From NCBI RefSeq assembly GCF_000422805.1, contig NZ_KE383926.1:164350-228349 (forward strand): 64,000 bases of DNA, given 5' to 3'. The notes under the pieces are model-generated. The model searched no databases. It had not been told where the DNA came from and saw only the letters and a list, made by a program, of their open reading frames with translations. Shown here one piece after another: positions 8,634-16,895 of the stretch; the stretch's first letter is position 1; every line of letters starts with the position of its first letter. Made by a program: the position numbers and the translations under genes. This DNA comes from Nocardioides halotolerans DSM 19273 (GTDB taxonomy: Bacteria > Actinomycetota > Actinomycetes > Propionibacteriales > Nocardioidaceae).

Positions 8634-8648
8634 TTTAGGCTGTCCGGC

Positions 8649-9248
8649 GTGCCTGACACCTCCGTACGCCGCGAGCGCGCCCGGCCGATGTCGCCCGAGG
8701 AGCGCCGCGAGGCCATCATCGAGGCCACCCGCCCGCTGCTCTACGAGCACGGCCAGGCGACGACGACCAGGCTGATAGCCGAGGCGGCCGGCATCGCCGA
8801 GGGCACGATCTTCCGCAGCTTCACCAGCAAGGACGAGCTCTTCGAGGCCGTCCTGGAGCGCGAGTTCGACCCGGATGCGTTCCTGGCGCGGCTGGCGGAG
8901 ATCGACCCCGAGCTGCCGCTGCGCGAGCGGCTGGTCACCTACACCGGGCTCTTGCAGCAGCGCTTCCTCGGCATCTTCCGGCTGATGACCGCCATGGGGA
9001 TCACCAAGCCGCCGGCGAAGCTCCGCGACGAGGCTACCCGCCGCCGCCTGCACGACCACGGTCTCGCGCTGCTCATCGGCGCCGACGCCCCGCTCTTCAA
9101 GCTCTCGGTCGACCGCGTGACCGAGCTGGTCCGCGGGCTCACCTTCGCCGCGAGCCACCCGCACCTCACCGATGCCCAACCACTGATCCCCGAGGAGATC
9201 GTCGACGTGATCCTGCACGGCGTCCTGAAGACGGGGGAGCAGGCCTGA
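8649..9248 (+). CDS. TetR-family regulator of the ABC exporter operon
   Basis: 199 residues from GTG 8649. The N-terminal HTH (about residues 18-62) is typical: REAIIEATRPLLYEHGQ, TTTRLIAEAAGIAEGTIFRS, FTSKDELFEAVL. The C-terminal ligand-binding domain is unassigned. The stop overlaps the start of the first ABC half-transporter by 1 nt (TGATG), so expression is coupled. A perfect palindrome at 8614-8633 is the probable operator. The ligand is presumably a substrate of the exporter, which is not identifiable from sequence. Confidence 0.88.
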   Translation: MPDTSVRRERARPMSPEERREAIIEATRPLLYEHGQATTTRLIAEAAGIAEGTIFRSFTSKDELFEAVLEREFDPDAFLARLAEIDPELPLRERLVTYTGLLQQRFLGIFRLMTAMGITKPPAKLRDEATRRRLHDHGLALLIGADAPLFKLSVDRVTELVRGLTFAASHPHLTDAQPLIPEEIVDVILHGVLKTGEQA

Positions 9249-10981
9249 TGCTGCTGCGCCTCCTCCGCACCCACCTCGCGCCGTACAAGCCGTGGCTCGC
9301 CGCCATCGTGGTGCTGCAGTTCACCGCGACGGTCGCGATGCTCTACCTGCCCAGCCTCAACGCCGACATCATCGACCGCGGCGTCGCCACCGGCGACACC
9401 GACTACATCCTGCACACCGGCGCGATCATGCTCGGCGTCTCGGTGCTGCAGATCCTCTGCTCGGTCGTCGCCGTGGCGTGCGCCTCGCGCACGGCGATGT
9501 CGTTCGGCCGCGACCTCCGCGCCGCCGTCTTCCACCGCGTCGGCGCCTTCTCGGGTCGCGAGGTCGCCCAGTTCGGCGCGCCGTCGCTGATCACCCGCAA
9601 CACCAACGACGTCCAGCAGGTGCAGATGCTCTCGCTGCTCACCTGCTCGCTCGCGGTACAGGTCCCGATCATGATGGTCGGCGGGATCGTGATGGCGATG
9701 CGCGAGGACCTCGGCCTGTCCTGGCTGCTGGCCGTCGTGGTGCCGGCGCTGTTCCTCTCCGTCGGCCTGGTCGTCTCGCAGATGGTGCCGAGCTTCCGGC
9801 TCGTCCAGTCGCGCATCGACGACGTCAACCGGATCATGCGCGAGCAGATCAGCGGCATCCGGGTGGTCCGCGCCTTCGTCCGCGAGCCGCGCGAGCGGCA
9901 GCGGTTCGCGGAGGCCAACGACGGACTGACCGAGGTCTCGATCCGGGCCGGCCGCTGGATGGCGACGATGTTCCCGCTGGTGATGCTGGTCGTGAACATG
10001 TCGAGCGTCGCGGTCATCTGGTACGGCGGGCACCGGGTCGACGAGGGGCAGATGCAGGTGGGGGCGCTGACGGCGTTCCTGAGCTACCTCATGCAGATCC
10101 TCATGAGCGTGATGATGGGGACCTTCATGCTCATGCAGGTGCCGCGCTCGGCGGTGTGCGCCGACCGGATCAGCGAGGTGCTCGACACCCGGCCGAGCGT
10201 CGTACCGCCCCAGGCCGGGGTCACCGAGCTCACCGCGTACGGCGAGCTCGAGCTCGAGGACGTGTCGTTCACCTACCCCGGCGCCGAGCACCCGGTGCTG
10301 TGCGACGTCGGCTTCAGCGCGCGTCCGGGCCAGACCGTCGCGATCATCGGCTCGACCGGCGCGGGCAAGACCACCCTGGTCAACCTGGTGCCGCGGCTCT
10401 TCGACGCGACGTCCGGCGCGGTGCGGGTCGACGGCGTCGACGTGCGCGACATCGCCCCCGAGACGCTGTGGTCGCGGATCGGGCTGGTGCCCCAGAAGGC
10501 GTTCCTCTTCACCGGCACCGTGCGCAGCAACCTCCTGCACGGCAAGCCGGACGCGACCGACGACGAGCTGTGGCACGCGCTGGAGGTGGCCCAGGCTCGC
10601 GACTTCGTCGAGCGGATGCCGGAGGGCCTCGACGCCCCGATCGTCCAGGGCGGCACGAACGTCTCGGGCGGCCAGCGGCAGCGGCTCGCGATCGCCCGGG
10701 CGCTCGTGCGCCGCCCCGAGATCTACCTGTTCGACGACACGTTCTCCGCGCTCGACCTCACGACCGACGCCCGGTTGCGCGCGGCGCTGCGTCCCGAGAC
10801 CCGCGACTCGACCGTCGTCGTCGTGGCGCAGCGCGTCTCCACCATCCGCGACGCCGACCTGATCCTGGTGCTGGAGGACGGCCGCGTGGTCGGTCGCGGC
10901 ACCCACACCGAGCTGCTCGGGAGCAACGAGACCTACCAGGAGATCGTCGCCTCCCAGCTCACCGCCGAGGAGGCCGCATGA
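9248..10981 (+). CDS. ABC exporter half with degenerate NBD site
   Basis: 577 residues, six-span transmembrane domain (about 1-310) followed by an ATPase domain (about 330-577). Walker A is GSTGAGKTT, the signature VSGGQRQRLAIARAL, and Walker B ends LFDDTFSALD: the residue after the Walker B Asp is Asp instead of the catalytic Glu. This degenerate site is characteristic of one half of heterodimeric type-IV exporters (BmrC/TM287 type). It overlaps the second half-gene by 4 nt (ATGA). Probable multidrug or lipid export; substrate unknown. Confidence 0.9.
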   Translation: MLLRLLRTHLAPYKPWLAAIVVLQFTATVAMLYLPSLNADIIDRGVATGDTDYILHTGAIMLGVSVLQILCSVVAVACASRTAMSFGRDLRAAVFHRVGAFSGREVAQFGAPSLITRNTNDVQQVQMLSLLTCSLAVQVPIMMVGGIVMAMREDLGLSWLLAVVVPALFLSVGLVVSQMVPSFRLVQSRIDDVNRIMREQISGIRVVRAFVREPRERQRFAEANDGLTEVSIRAGRWMATMFPLVMLVVNMSSVAVIWYGGHRVDEGQMQVGALTAFLSYLMQILMSVMMGTFMLMQVPRSAVCADRISEVLDTRPSVVPPQAGVTELTAYGELELEDVSFTYPGAEHPVLCDVGFSARPGQTVAIIGSTGAGKTTLVNLVPRLFDATSGAVRVDGVDVRDIAPETLWSRIGLVPQKAFLFTGTVRSNLLHGKPDATDDELWHALEVAQARDFVERMPEGLDAPIVQGGTNVSGGQRQRLAIARALVRRPEIYLFDDTFSALDLTTDARLRAALRPETRDSTVVVVAQRVSTIRDADLILVLEDGRVVGRGTHTELLGSNETYQEIVASQLTAEEAA

Positions 10982-12852
10982 GCACCACCACCGCCCCCAA
11001 GGGCGGCCCGGCGATGAAGCAGACCGAGCGCATCGAGGCGCCGATGGGCGGCCCGGGTCGCGGCCCGATGGGCGGCGGCATGGTGGGCCAGAAGGCCATG
11101 ACCTTCGGCCCGTCGGCCAAGCGGCTCGTACGCCGGATGGCCCCCGAGCGCAACCGCGCCTACGCCGTCATCGCCCTGGCCGTGGCGAGCGTCTTCCTGC
11201 TCGCCTACGGCCCACGGCTGCTCGGCCACGCGACCGACCTGATCTTCGGCGCCTTCCTCGCCCAGCAGCCCGTCGACTTCGCGGCCGTGCGCACCACGCT
11301 GCTCGAGGTGGTCGCGGTCTACGCCGCGGGCTCGGTGCTCGCGTGGGGCCAGGGCTACCTGCTCAACGACGTCGTCCAGAGCACCGTGCGCCGGATGCGC
11401 TCCGACGTGGAGGACAAGGTCAACGCGCTGCCGCTGGAGTACTTCGACAAGCAGCCGCGCGGCGAGCTGATGAGCCGGGTCACCAACGACATCGACAACA
11501 TCAGCCAGACCCTGCAGCAGACGATGAGCCAGCTGATGACGTCGCTGCTCACCGTCGTGGCGGTGCTCGCGATGATGCTGTGGATCTCGCCGCTCCTGGC
11601 GCTGATCGCGCTCGTCTCGGTGCCGGTGTCGATGTGGGTGACCTCGCGGATCATGAAGCGGTCGCAGGGGCAGTTCATCGCCCAGTGGCGTCGGACCGGC
11701 CGGCTCAACGCCCAGATCGAGGAGTCGTTCTCGGGCCACGCGCTCGTCACCGTCTTCGGGCGGCGCGCCGAGGTCGAGCGGACCTTCGCCGAGGAGAACG
11801 AGGAGCTCTACCAGGCGTCGTTCAAGGCGCAGTTCGTGAGCGGGCTGATCATGCCGGTGATGATGTTCATCGGGAACCTCAACTACGTCGTGGTCGCGGT
11901 CGTCGGCGGTCTCCGGGTCGCTCACGGCACGCTGACGCTGGGCGAGGTGCAGGCGTTCATCCAGTACTCCCGGCAGTTCATGCAGCCGCTCACCCAGGTC
12001 GCCTCGATGATGAACCTCCTGCAGTCCGGCGTCGCCTCCGCCGAGCGGGTCTTCGAGCTGCTCGACGCCGACGAGCAGGTGCCCGACAGCACCGACGTCT
12101 TCCCGCCCGCCGGCAGGGGAGAGGTGCGGTTCGAGCATGTGTCGTTCAGCTACGACCCCGCCGAGCCGCTCATCGAGGACCTCTCGCTGGTCGCCAGCCC
12201 GGGCCAGACGGTCGCGATCGTCGGCCCTACGGGTGCCGGCAAGACCACGCTGGTCAACCTCGTCATGCGCTTCTACGAGCTCGACGGCGGTCGGATCACG
12301 ATCGACGGCACCGACATCACCGCGATGCCGCGCGCCGCCCTGCGCGGCCGGATCGGCATGGTGCTGCAGGACACCTGGCTGTTCAAGGGCACCATCCGCG
12401 ACAACATCCGCTACGGGCGCCCCGACGCCACCGAGGAGGAGGTGCTCGAGGCGGCCCGGGCGACGTTCGTCGACCGGTTCGTGCACTCGCTGCCCGACGG
12501 CTACGACACGCTGGTCGACGAGGACGGCGACAACCTGTCCGCGGGCGAGCGGCAGCTGCTCACGATCGCGCGGGCCTTCCTCGCCGACCCGGCGCTGCTC
12601 ATCCTCGACGAGGCGACGTCGTCGGTCGACACCCGCACCGAGCTGCTGCTGCAGCACGCAATGGCGGCGCTGCGCACCGACCGGACGTCGTTCGTGATCG
12701 CCCACCGGCTGTCCACGATCCGCGACGCCGACCTGATCCTGGTGATGGAGGACGGCCGGATCGTCGAGCAGGGCAACCACGACTCGCTGCTCGCCTCGGA
12801 CGGCGCCTATGCGCGGCTGTACCAGTCGCAGTTCGCGGCGGCCGTCGCCTGA
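10978..12852 (+). CDS. ABC exporter half with canonical catalytic Glu
   Basis: 624 residues. An unusual Gly/Met/Pro-rich N-terminal extension (about 1-45, with GGPGRGPMGGGM) precedes the six-span domain. The coupling region includes YFDKQPRGELMSRVTNDIDN. The ATPase domain has Walker A GPTGAGKTT, signature LSAGERQLLTIARAF (Ala in place of the usual second Gly), Walker B LLILDEATSSVD with the catalytic Glu, and the switch His in VIAHRLS. It is the active partner of the half encoded just upstream; together they should form a heterodimeric exporter with one competent ATP site. Confidence 0.9.
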   Translation: MSTTTAPKGGPAMKQTERIEAPMGGPGRGPMGGGMVGQKAMTFGPSAKRLVRRMAPERNRAYAVIALAVASVFLLAYGPRLLGHATDLIFGAFLAQQPVDFAAVRTTLLEVVAVYAAGSVLAWGQGYLLNDVVQSTVRRMRSDVEDKVNALPLEYFDKQPRGELMSRVTNDIDNISQTLQQTMSQLMTSLLTVVAVLAMMLWISPLLALIALVSVPVSMWVTSRIMKRSQGQFIAQWRRTGRLNAQIEESFSGHALVTVFGRRAEVERTFAEENEELYQASFKAQFVSGLIMPVMMFIGNLNYVVVAVVGGLRVAHGTLTLGEVQAFIQYSRQFMQPLTQVASMMNLLQSGVASAERVFELLDADEQVPDSTDVFPPAGRGEVRFEHVSFSYDPAEPLIEDLSLVASPGQTVAIVGPTGAGKTTLVNLVMRFYELDGGRITIDGTDITAMPRAALRGRIGMVLQDTWLFKGTIRDNIRYGRPDATEEEVLEAARATFVDRFVHSLPDGYDTLVDEDGDNLSAGERQLLTIARAFLADPALLILDEATSSVDTRTELLLQHAMAALRTDRTSFVIAHRLSTIRDADLILVMEDGRIVEQGNHDSLLASDGAYARLYQSQFAAAVA

Positions 12853-12873
12853 GCCCGGCTCCCGGATAACTCA

Positions 12874-12902
12874 TTGTCCACGCGCCCGCGGCGACCTACG
12901 CT
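12874..12902 (+). promoter_or_regulatory. Putative promoter of the 12909-13117 RNA
   Basis: TTGTCC (12874-12879) and TACGCT (12897-12902) are separated by exactly 17 nt, a sigma-70-type spacing with a TANNNT -10. Initiation near 12909 would give a short leader and a transcript of about 210 nt. Assigned by inspection only. Confidence 0.5.
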
Positions 12903-12908
12903 CGTCGT

Positions 12909-13117
12909 ACACGGGAAAGGAGGTGGTCCGAAGAATGAATTCTTTGAGGACGCGTGAGGTGGCTGCCCGCTAGCAGCCCCAGCAACACGGCAGGTTGGCC
13001 AAGAGATCGAGGCCGGTCGTGCCGAGCTGCTGGCGAATCCACCGCAGCTACCCGACCCGCAGGCGAACCGGGAACGTCCCCCGGTGCGGCCCCTCCACAG
13101 GGGCCACGCCTGCGGGT
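12909..13117 (+). ncRNA. Stand-alone structured RNA with strong SD and 12-codon ORF
   Basis: Lies between the end of the ABC operon and a convergent hydrolase, so it cannot be a leader of a downstream gene. It starts with GGGAAAGGAGGTGGTCC, which differs at few positions from the complement of the 16S rRNA 3' tail (AGAAAGGAGGTGATCC). A 12-codon ORF follows. The 3' part folds into a three-way arrangement: an outer 11-bp stem (13055-13065 with 13107-13117) encloses two hairpins (13068-13072/13080-13084 and 13088-13094/13099-13105, the latter 7 bp perfect). It looks like a conserved actinobacterial element, but I cannot name it. Confidence 0.55.
12935..12973 (+). CDS. 12-residue ORF MNSLRTREVAAR
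   Basis: ATG 12935 to TAG 12973, placed 6 nt after the very strong ribosome site AAAGGAGGTGGTCC. The peptide is MNSLRTREVAAR: basic, with no hydrophobic stretch. Because the ribosome site is far stronger than those of neighbouring genes, translation is plausible. The peptide itself may matter, or the act of translation may control folding of the 3' structured part. No homologue can be named from sequence alone. Confidence 0.45.
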   Translation: MNSLRTREVAAR

Positions 13118-13135
13118 TGCTGCATCTCCAGGGGT

Positions 13136-14026
13136 CTAAGCCGAGCGGCCCAGGCGCGCCTGGGTGCCGACGAAGTCGACCACGCGGTCGACGACGGCCG
13201 GGTCGCGCAGGATCTTGCGGTGACCGAGGCCCTCGGTGGTCACGAGCGGGGCGCCGACCGACTCCGCGAAGTCGACCACGTCGGCGTAGGAGGTCTGCCG
13301 GTCGCCACGGTCGGTGATGACCAGGGTCGGCAGCGGGTCGACGTGGCGGGCCTGGACCCGGGCGTCGAAGTCCAGCAGCGGGACGCCGACGAACTCATCG
13401 ACCGCGCGGTCGAACGCCGCCCGGACGCGAGGGCCGAAGCCGAGCGCCTTCTGGAACTGGTCGAAGAGCGACTCGGCCTCGACCATCGGGGCGATGAACA
13501 CCAGGCGGTCGGCGCCGAGCCAGCCGAACCGCAGGGCGAGGTAGGTCGCGATGGTGCCCATCGAGTGCGCGACGACGGCCTCGGCCGGCCCGAAGCGGCA
13601 GAAGACGGCGTCGAGGGCCTTGGCGAGCTCGACCCCGTTGGTGCGGCCCGGGCCGGCCGGGCCGTGGTCGGAGTCGCCGTGGGCAGGGGCGTCGAACATG
13701 ACGACGCGGTGGCCGGCGTCGAGCAGCGCCGGCACCATCGCGCCGAACTGCGTGCCGCGGCCGCCCCAGCCGTGCACGAGGTAGACGGGCCGGGCCTCGG
13801 GGTCGCCCCAGACGAGGCCGCGGACCGTGTGGCCCTGCGCCTCGACCTCGAACGGCATGCTGCCGGACGGGACGGGAAGGTCCGCCATCCGCGGTGGCGC
13901 GGTGAACCACAGGTCGCGCGCGGCCCGTCCGGCGCGGCCGGGGGCGAGGTGCTCGGCGTACCGGAACCGGGCGCGCACGAGAGCGTTCCTGAGACGAACG
14001 GTCGTGCTTTTCTGAAGAGCTGACAT
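13136..14026 (-). CDS. Alpha/beta-fold hydrolase
   Basis: 296 residues, ATG 14026. Oxyanion region VYLVHGWGGRG, nucleophile elbow AHSMG (Ser), acidic residue probably in VITDRGDRQTSY, and catalytic His in TTEGLGHRKIL. An N-terminal ~60 residues precede the fold. Serine hydrolase of unknown substrate. It follows the TetR gene in the same direction after 32 nt, so it is probably in the regulon of that repressor. Its codons 6-11 reproduce part of the motif seen at the tetR start (see 14659-14670). Confidence 0.85.
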   Translation of the reverse strand: MSALQKSTTVRLRNALVRARFRYAEHLAPGRAGRAARDLWFTAPPRMADLPVPSGSMPFEVEAQGHTVRGLVWGDPEARPVYLVHGWGGRGTQFGAMVPALLDAGHRVVMFDAPAHGDSDHGPAGPGRTNGVELAKALDAVFCRFGPAEAVVAHSMGTIATYLALRFGWLGADRLVFIAPMVEAESLFDQFQKALGFGPRVRAAFDRAVDEFVGVPLLDFDARVQARHVDPLPTLVITDRGDRQTSYADVVDFAESVGAPLVTTEGLGHRKILRDPAVVDRVVDFVGTQARLGRSA

Positions 14027-14058
14027 GGCGTGAGGTCCTTCCTGGGGCGACGGGTCGG

Positions 14059-14646
14059 CTAGGCCGCGCAGGACTCGAGCAGCTGGTCGAGGGCCTGGCG
14101 GGTGTGGTCGAGCGCCTTGGGGTCGCGCATCAGTCGCGCGGCGTGGTGGTAGCCGAGCATCAGGCCCTGGAGCGTGAAGGCCACCTGCTCGGTGTCGAGG
14201 TCGGAGCGGAAGTCGCCGTCGGTCACGGCGGTGCCGGCCACGGTGGCGACGAACTCGAGCCAGTCCTGCTGGCTGCGCAGCACCGCGTCGCGCATCGGCC
14301 CGGGCTGGTCGTCGAACTCGGTGGCGGCCGTGACGAAGATGCAGCCGCCTTGGAGCGCCTGGGTCTCCCACTCGAGCCACTTGTCGAAGAGGGCGCGCAC
14401 CCGCGCCTCGCCGCGGGGTGCCGCCAGCGTCGGACGGATCACGAGGTCGGTGAACCGCTCGCGCGCCCGCTCGAGGGTCTCGAGCTGCATGGCTTCCTTG
14501 GACTTGAAGTGGGCGAAGAGACCGCTCTTGCTCATGCCGGTGTGCTCGGCCAGCTGGCCGATGGTGAGACCGGTGAAGCCCACCTCCGACGCGATGGCCA
14601 CCGCGGCGTCGAGGATCGCCGCCTTGGTCTCCGCACCCTTGGTCAC
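14059..14646 (-). CDS. TetR-family regulator
   Basis: 195 residues, GTG 14646. HTH region: ETKAAILDAAVAIASEVG, TIGQLAEHTGMSKSGLFAHF, KSKEAMQLETLE. The C-terminal domain (GGCIFVTAATEFDDQPGPMRD) resembles the TetR_C subgroup with a conserved GC(I/L)FV segment. First gene of a two-gene unit with the hydrolase; divergent from the MFS gene across 102 nt. That gap contains a TetR-like palindrome beside this gene and a separate palindrome in the MFS promoter. Confidence 0.88.
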   Translation of the reverse strand: MTKGAETKAAILDAAVAIASEVGFTGLTIGQLAEHTGMSKSGLFAHFKSKEAMQLETLERARERFTDLVIRPTLAAPRGEARVRALFDKWLEWETQALQGGCIFVTAATEFDDQPGPMRDAVLRSQQDWLEFVATVAGTAVTDGDFRSDLDTEQVAFTLQGLMLGYHHAARLMRDPKALDHTRQALDQLLESCAA

Positions 14647-14658
14647 GGATCAACAATG

Positions 14659-14670
14659 GCACGACCGTGC
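14659..14670. promoter_or_regulatory. Candidate TetR operator, with a second partial copy at 14752-14763
   Basis: GCACG-AC-CGTGC, 13 nt upstream of the tetR start. The 12-mer ACGACCGTGCTT recurs exactly at 14752-14763, overlapping the MFS start codon. A related CGTGCTTTTC lies at 14003-14012 inside the hydrolase start region. The recurrence at all three gene starts suggests one repressor; binding is inferred. Confidence 0.5.
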
Positions 14671-14700
14671 TTTTCGAGCAAGCGTGATCGCCGTCTCAGT

Positions 14701-14718
14701 GGTTGACTGGTGTCAACC
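14701..14718. promoter_or_regulatory. Palindrome GGTTGAC-TGGT-GTCAACC in MFS promoter
   Basis: Perfect 7-bp arms with a 4-nt centre. It covers a TTGACT hexamer (14703-14708) that, with TACCGT 18 nt further on, makes a plausible promoter for the MFS-MarR operon. MarR proteins typically bind such palindromes, and the MarR gene is the second gene of this operon, so autorepression is likely. Confidence 0.6.
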
Positions 14719-14748
14719 TTCGGGAATACCGTTGACGACGGCAACCTT

Positions 14749-16446
14749 ATGACGACCGTGCTTCGCCCCGACCGAGACCAGGACTCCGTGACCACACCCA
14801 CCCCCGCCGGGACCCCGGCCGCCCCCGGCTCCATCGACGAGGCACCCGACGAGGCGCCCGTCGAGGCGTCCGGTCAGATGTCGCACCGCGAGGTGCTCGA
14901 GGCGCTCTCCGGGCTGCTGCTCGCCATGTTCGTCGCGATGCTGTCGAGCACCGTGGTGACCAACGCGCTGCCGCGCATCGTCAGCGACCTGCACGGCAGC
15001 CAGACCGGCTACACGTGGGTCGTGGTGGCGACATTGCTCTCGATGACCGCCACCACCCCGATCTGGGGCAAGCTCGCCGACCTCTTCAGCAAGAAGCTGC
15101 TCGTGCAGTCGGCCCTCGTGATCTACAGCGTCGGCTCCCTCATCGCCGGCCTCGCCCCCAACATGGAGACGCTGATCGGCGCGCGCGTGGTCCAGGGCCT
15201 CGGCGTCGGCGGCCTGACCGCGCTCGTCCAGGTCGTGATCGCCTCGATGGTGAGCCCGCGCGAGCGCGGCCGCTACTCCGGCTACATCGGCGCGACGTTC
15301 GCCCTCGCCACGGTCTCCGGCCCGCTCATCGGCGGCCTGATCGTCGACTCCCCGCTCGGTTGGCGCGGCACGTTCTACGTCGGCCTCCCGGTCGCCCTCG
15401 CGGCGTTCCTCGTGCTGCAGTTCAAGCTGCACCTGCCGGTCGTGAAGCGCCACGTCGACATCGACTACCTCGGCGCGACGCTGATCGTCGGCGGCGTGAG
15501 CATCCTGCTGGTCTGGGTCTCGCTGGCCGGCCAGCAGTTCGACTGGCTCTCGCCGGCCACCGCCGTCCTCGTGGCGCTCGGCGTCGCGGTGATCGCCGCC
15601 GCGGTGTACGTCGAGGCGCGGGTCGCGGTCGAGCCGGTCATCCCGCTGCGGCTCTTCAAGGACCGCACCACCTCGCTCGCCACGGCCGCCTCGGTGCTCA
15701 TCGGCGTCTCGATGTTCGGGGCGACGGTCTACCTCAGCGAGTACTTCCAGAACGCCCGCGGCATGACCCCCACCGAGGCCGGCCTGATGTCGGTCGCGAT
15801 GGTCGGCGGGCTGCTCGTCTCGAGCATCGTCACCGGCCGCATCATCAGCGAGACCGGCCTCTGGAAGCGGTACCTCACCGGCGGCATGGTGCTCGTCGTC
15901 ATCGGGCTGGGCCTGCTCGGCACCATCGACGCGGACACCCCGCTGGTGGAGGTCGGCGCGTTCATGGCGCTCCTGGGCCTCGGGCTCGGCGCCACGATGC
16001 AGAACCTCGTGCTCGCGGTCCAGAACAACACCGCCCAGGCCGACATGGGTGCGGCCAGCTCGGTCGTGTCGTTCTTCCGCTCGATGGGCGGCTCGATCGG
16101 CGTCTCCGCGCTGGGCGCCCTGCTCAGCCACCAGGTGACCCAGAAGGTCACCGACGGGCTCGCCGCGCTCGGCATCGAGGGCGGTCACAGCACCGGCGCC
16201 ATCCCCGACCTCGACGCGCTGCCCGCGCCCGTCCGCTCGCTCTACGAGGGCGCGTTCGGCGATGCCACCGGCCACCTGTTCCTGGTCGCGACCCCGTTCG
16301 CGCTGCTCGCGTTCGTGTGCATCCTGTTCATCCGCGAGGTCCCCCTCCGCACGACGCTCGACCACCAGGACGCCGCCATCGGCAACAATGGCGCCGTGGA
16401 CCAGGGTGTCGACGCCGGCGCCGGCGTCAGGACGGGCGTGCGGTGA
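14749..16446 (+). CDS. MFS drug:H+ antiporter, DHA2/EmrB type
   Basis: 565 residues from ATG 14749 (an upstream GTG at 14710 would read through the operator). A ~45-residue acidic N-terminus is followed by about 14 membrane spans. The motif-A-like loop is LADLFSKKLL, motif B GARVVQGLGVGGL, and motif C-like ATVSGPLIGGLIVD, all DHA2 hallmarks. Proton-driven efflux of amphipathic compounds is expected. The stop overlaps the MarR start (GTGCGGTGA region), so pump and repressor are co-translated. Confidence 0.9.
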   Translation: MTTVLRPDRDQDSVTTPTPAGTPAAPGSIDEAPDEAPVEASGQMSHREVLEALSGLLLAMFVAMLSSTVVTNALPRIVSDLHGSQTGYTWVVVATLLSMTATTPIWGKLADLFSKKLLVQSALVIYSVGSLIAGLAPNMETLIGARVVQGLGVGGLTALVQVVIASMVSPRERGRYSGYIGATFALATVSGPLIGGLIVDSPLGWRGTFYVGLPVALAAFLVLQFKLHLPVVKRHVDIDYLGATLIVGGVSILLVWVSLAGQQFDWLSPATAVLVALGVAVIAAAVYVEARVAVEPVIPLRLFKDRTTSLATAASVLIGVSMFGATVYLSEYFQNARGMTPTEAGLMSVAMVGGLLVSSIVTGRIISETGLWKRYLTGGMVLVVIGLGLLGTIDADTPLVEVGAFMALLGLGLGATMQNLVLAVQNNTAQADMGAASSVVSFFRSMGGSIGVSALGALLSHQVTQKVTDGLAALGIEGGHSTGAIPDLDALPAPVRSLYEGAFGDATGHLFLVATPFALLAFVCILFIREVPLRTTLDHQDAAIGNNGAVDQGVDAGAGVRTGVR

Positions 16447-16883
16447 CCGAGCGAACGGACTCCCTGCGGATGCTCGAGCGTGAGGTCGGCGTGCTGATCC
16501 GCCGGATCCGGCGGGTCATCGGCGAGCGCGCCCGCGCCGTCCACGAGGACCTCCAGCCGGCGTCGTACCTCCTGCTGTCGTGGCTGGTCGACGAGGGGCC
16601 GGTGCGCGCCTCGTCGATGGTCGAGAAGTTCAACATCGACAAGGGCGCGGTCAGCCGCCAGCTCCAGCACCTCGCCGAGCTCGGCCTGGTGGAGCGCACC
16701 CCCGACCCCGCCGACGGCCGGGCCACGCTCGTCGCCGCGAGCGAGGACGCCAAGCACCGGCTCGCCGACGTGGCCGAGCACCGGCGCAAGTGGCTCGACG
16801 AGCGGCTGGGCGACTGGACGACCGACGAGCTGGCGACCTTCGCCGCCACGCTGGAGAAGTACAACCTCGCGCTCAACGCCTGA
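16443..16883 (+). CDS. MarR-family regulator
   Basis: 146 residues from GTG 16443, overlapping the MFS stop by 4 nt. Winged-helix region: YLLLSWLVDEGPVRASSMVE, FNIDKGAVSRQLQHLAELGL, then the wing VERTPDPADGRATLVAASE. It probably represses the MFS pump through the palindrome at 14701-14718 and is released by a pump substrate. That gene order, with the repressor downstream of its target, is less common than repressor-first. Confidence 0.88.
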   Translation: MTERTDSLRMLEREVGVLIRRIRRVIGERARAVHEDLQPASYLLLSWLVDEGPVRASSMVEKFNIDKGAVSRQLQHLAELGLVERTPDPADGRATLVAASEDAKHRLADVAEHRRKWLDERLGDWTTDELATFAATLEKYNLALNA

Positions 16884-16895
16884 GCGTGGCCGGCG

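Noticed and set aside
9292..12852. A very long open frame (over 1100 codons) across the first ABC gene
   Set aside because: Only the part from 10978 is a protein; the first ~560 codons are the out-of-frame shadow of the half-transporter at 9248.
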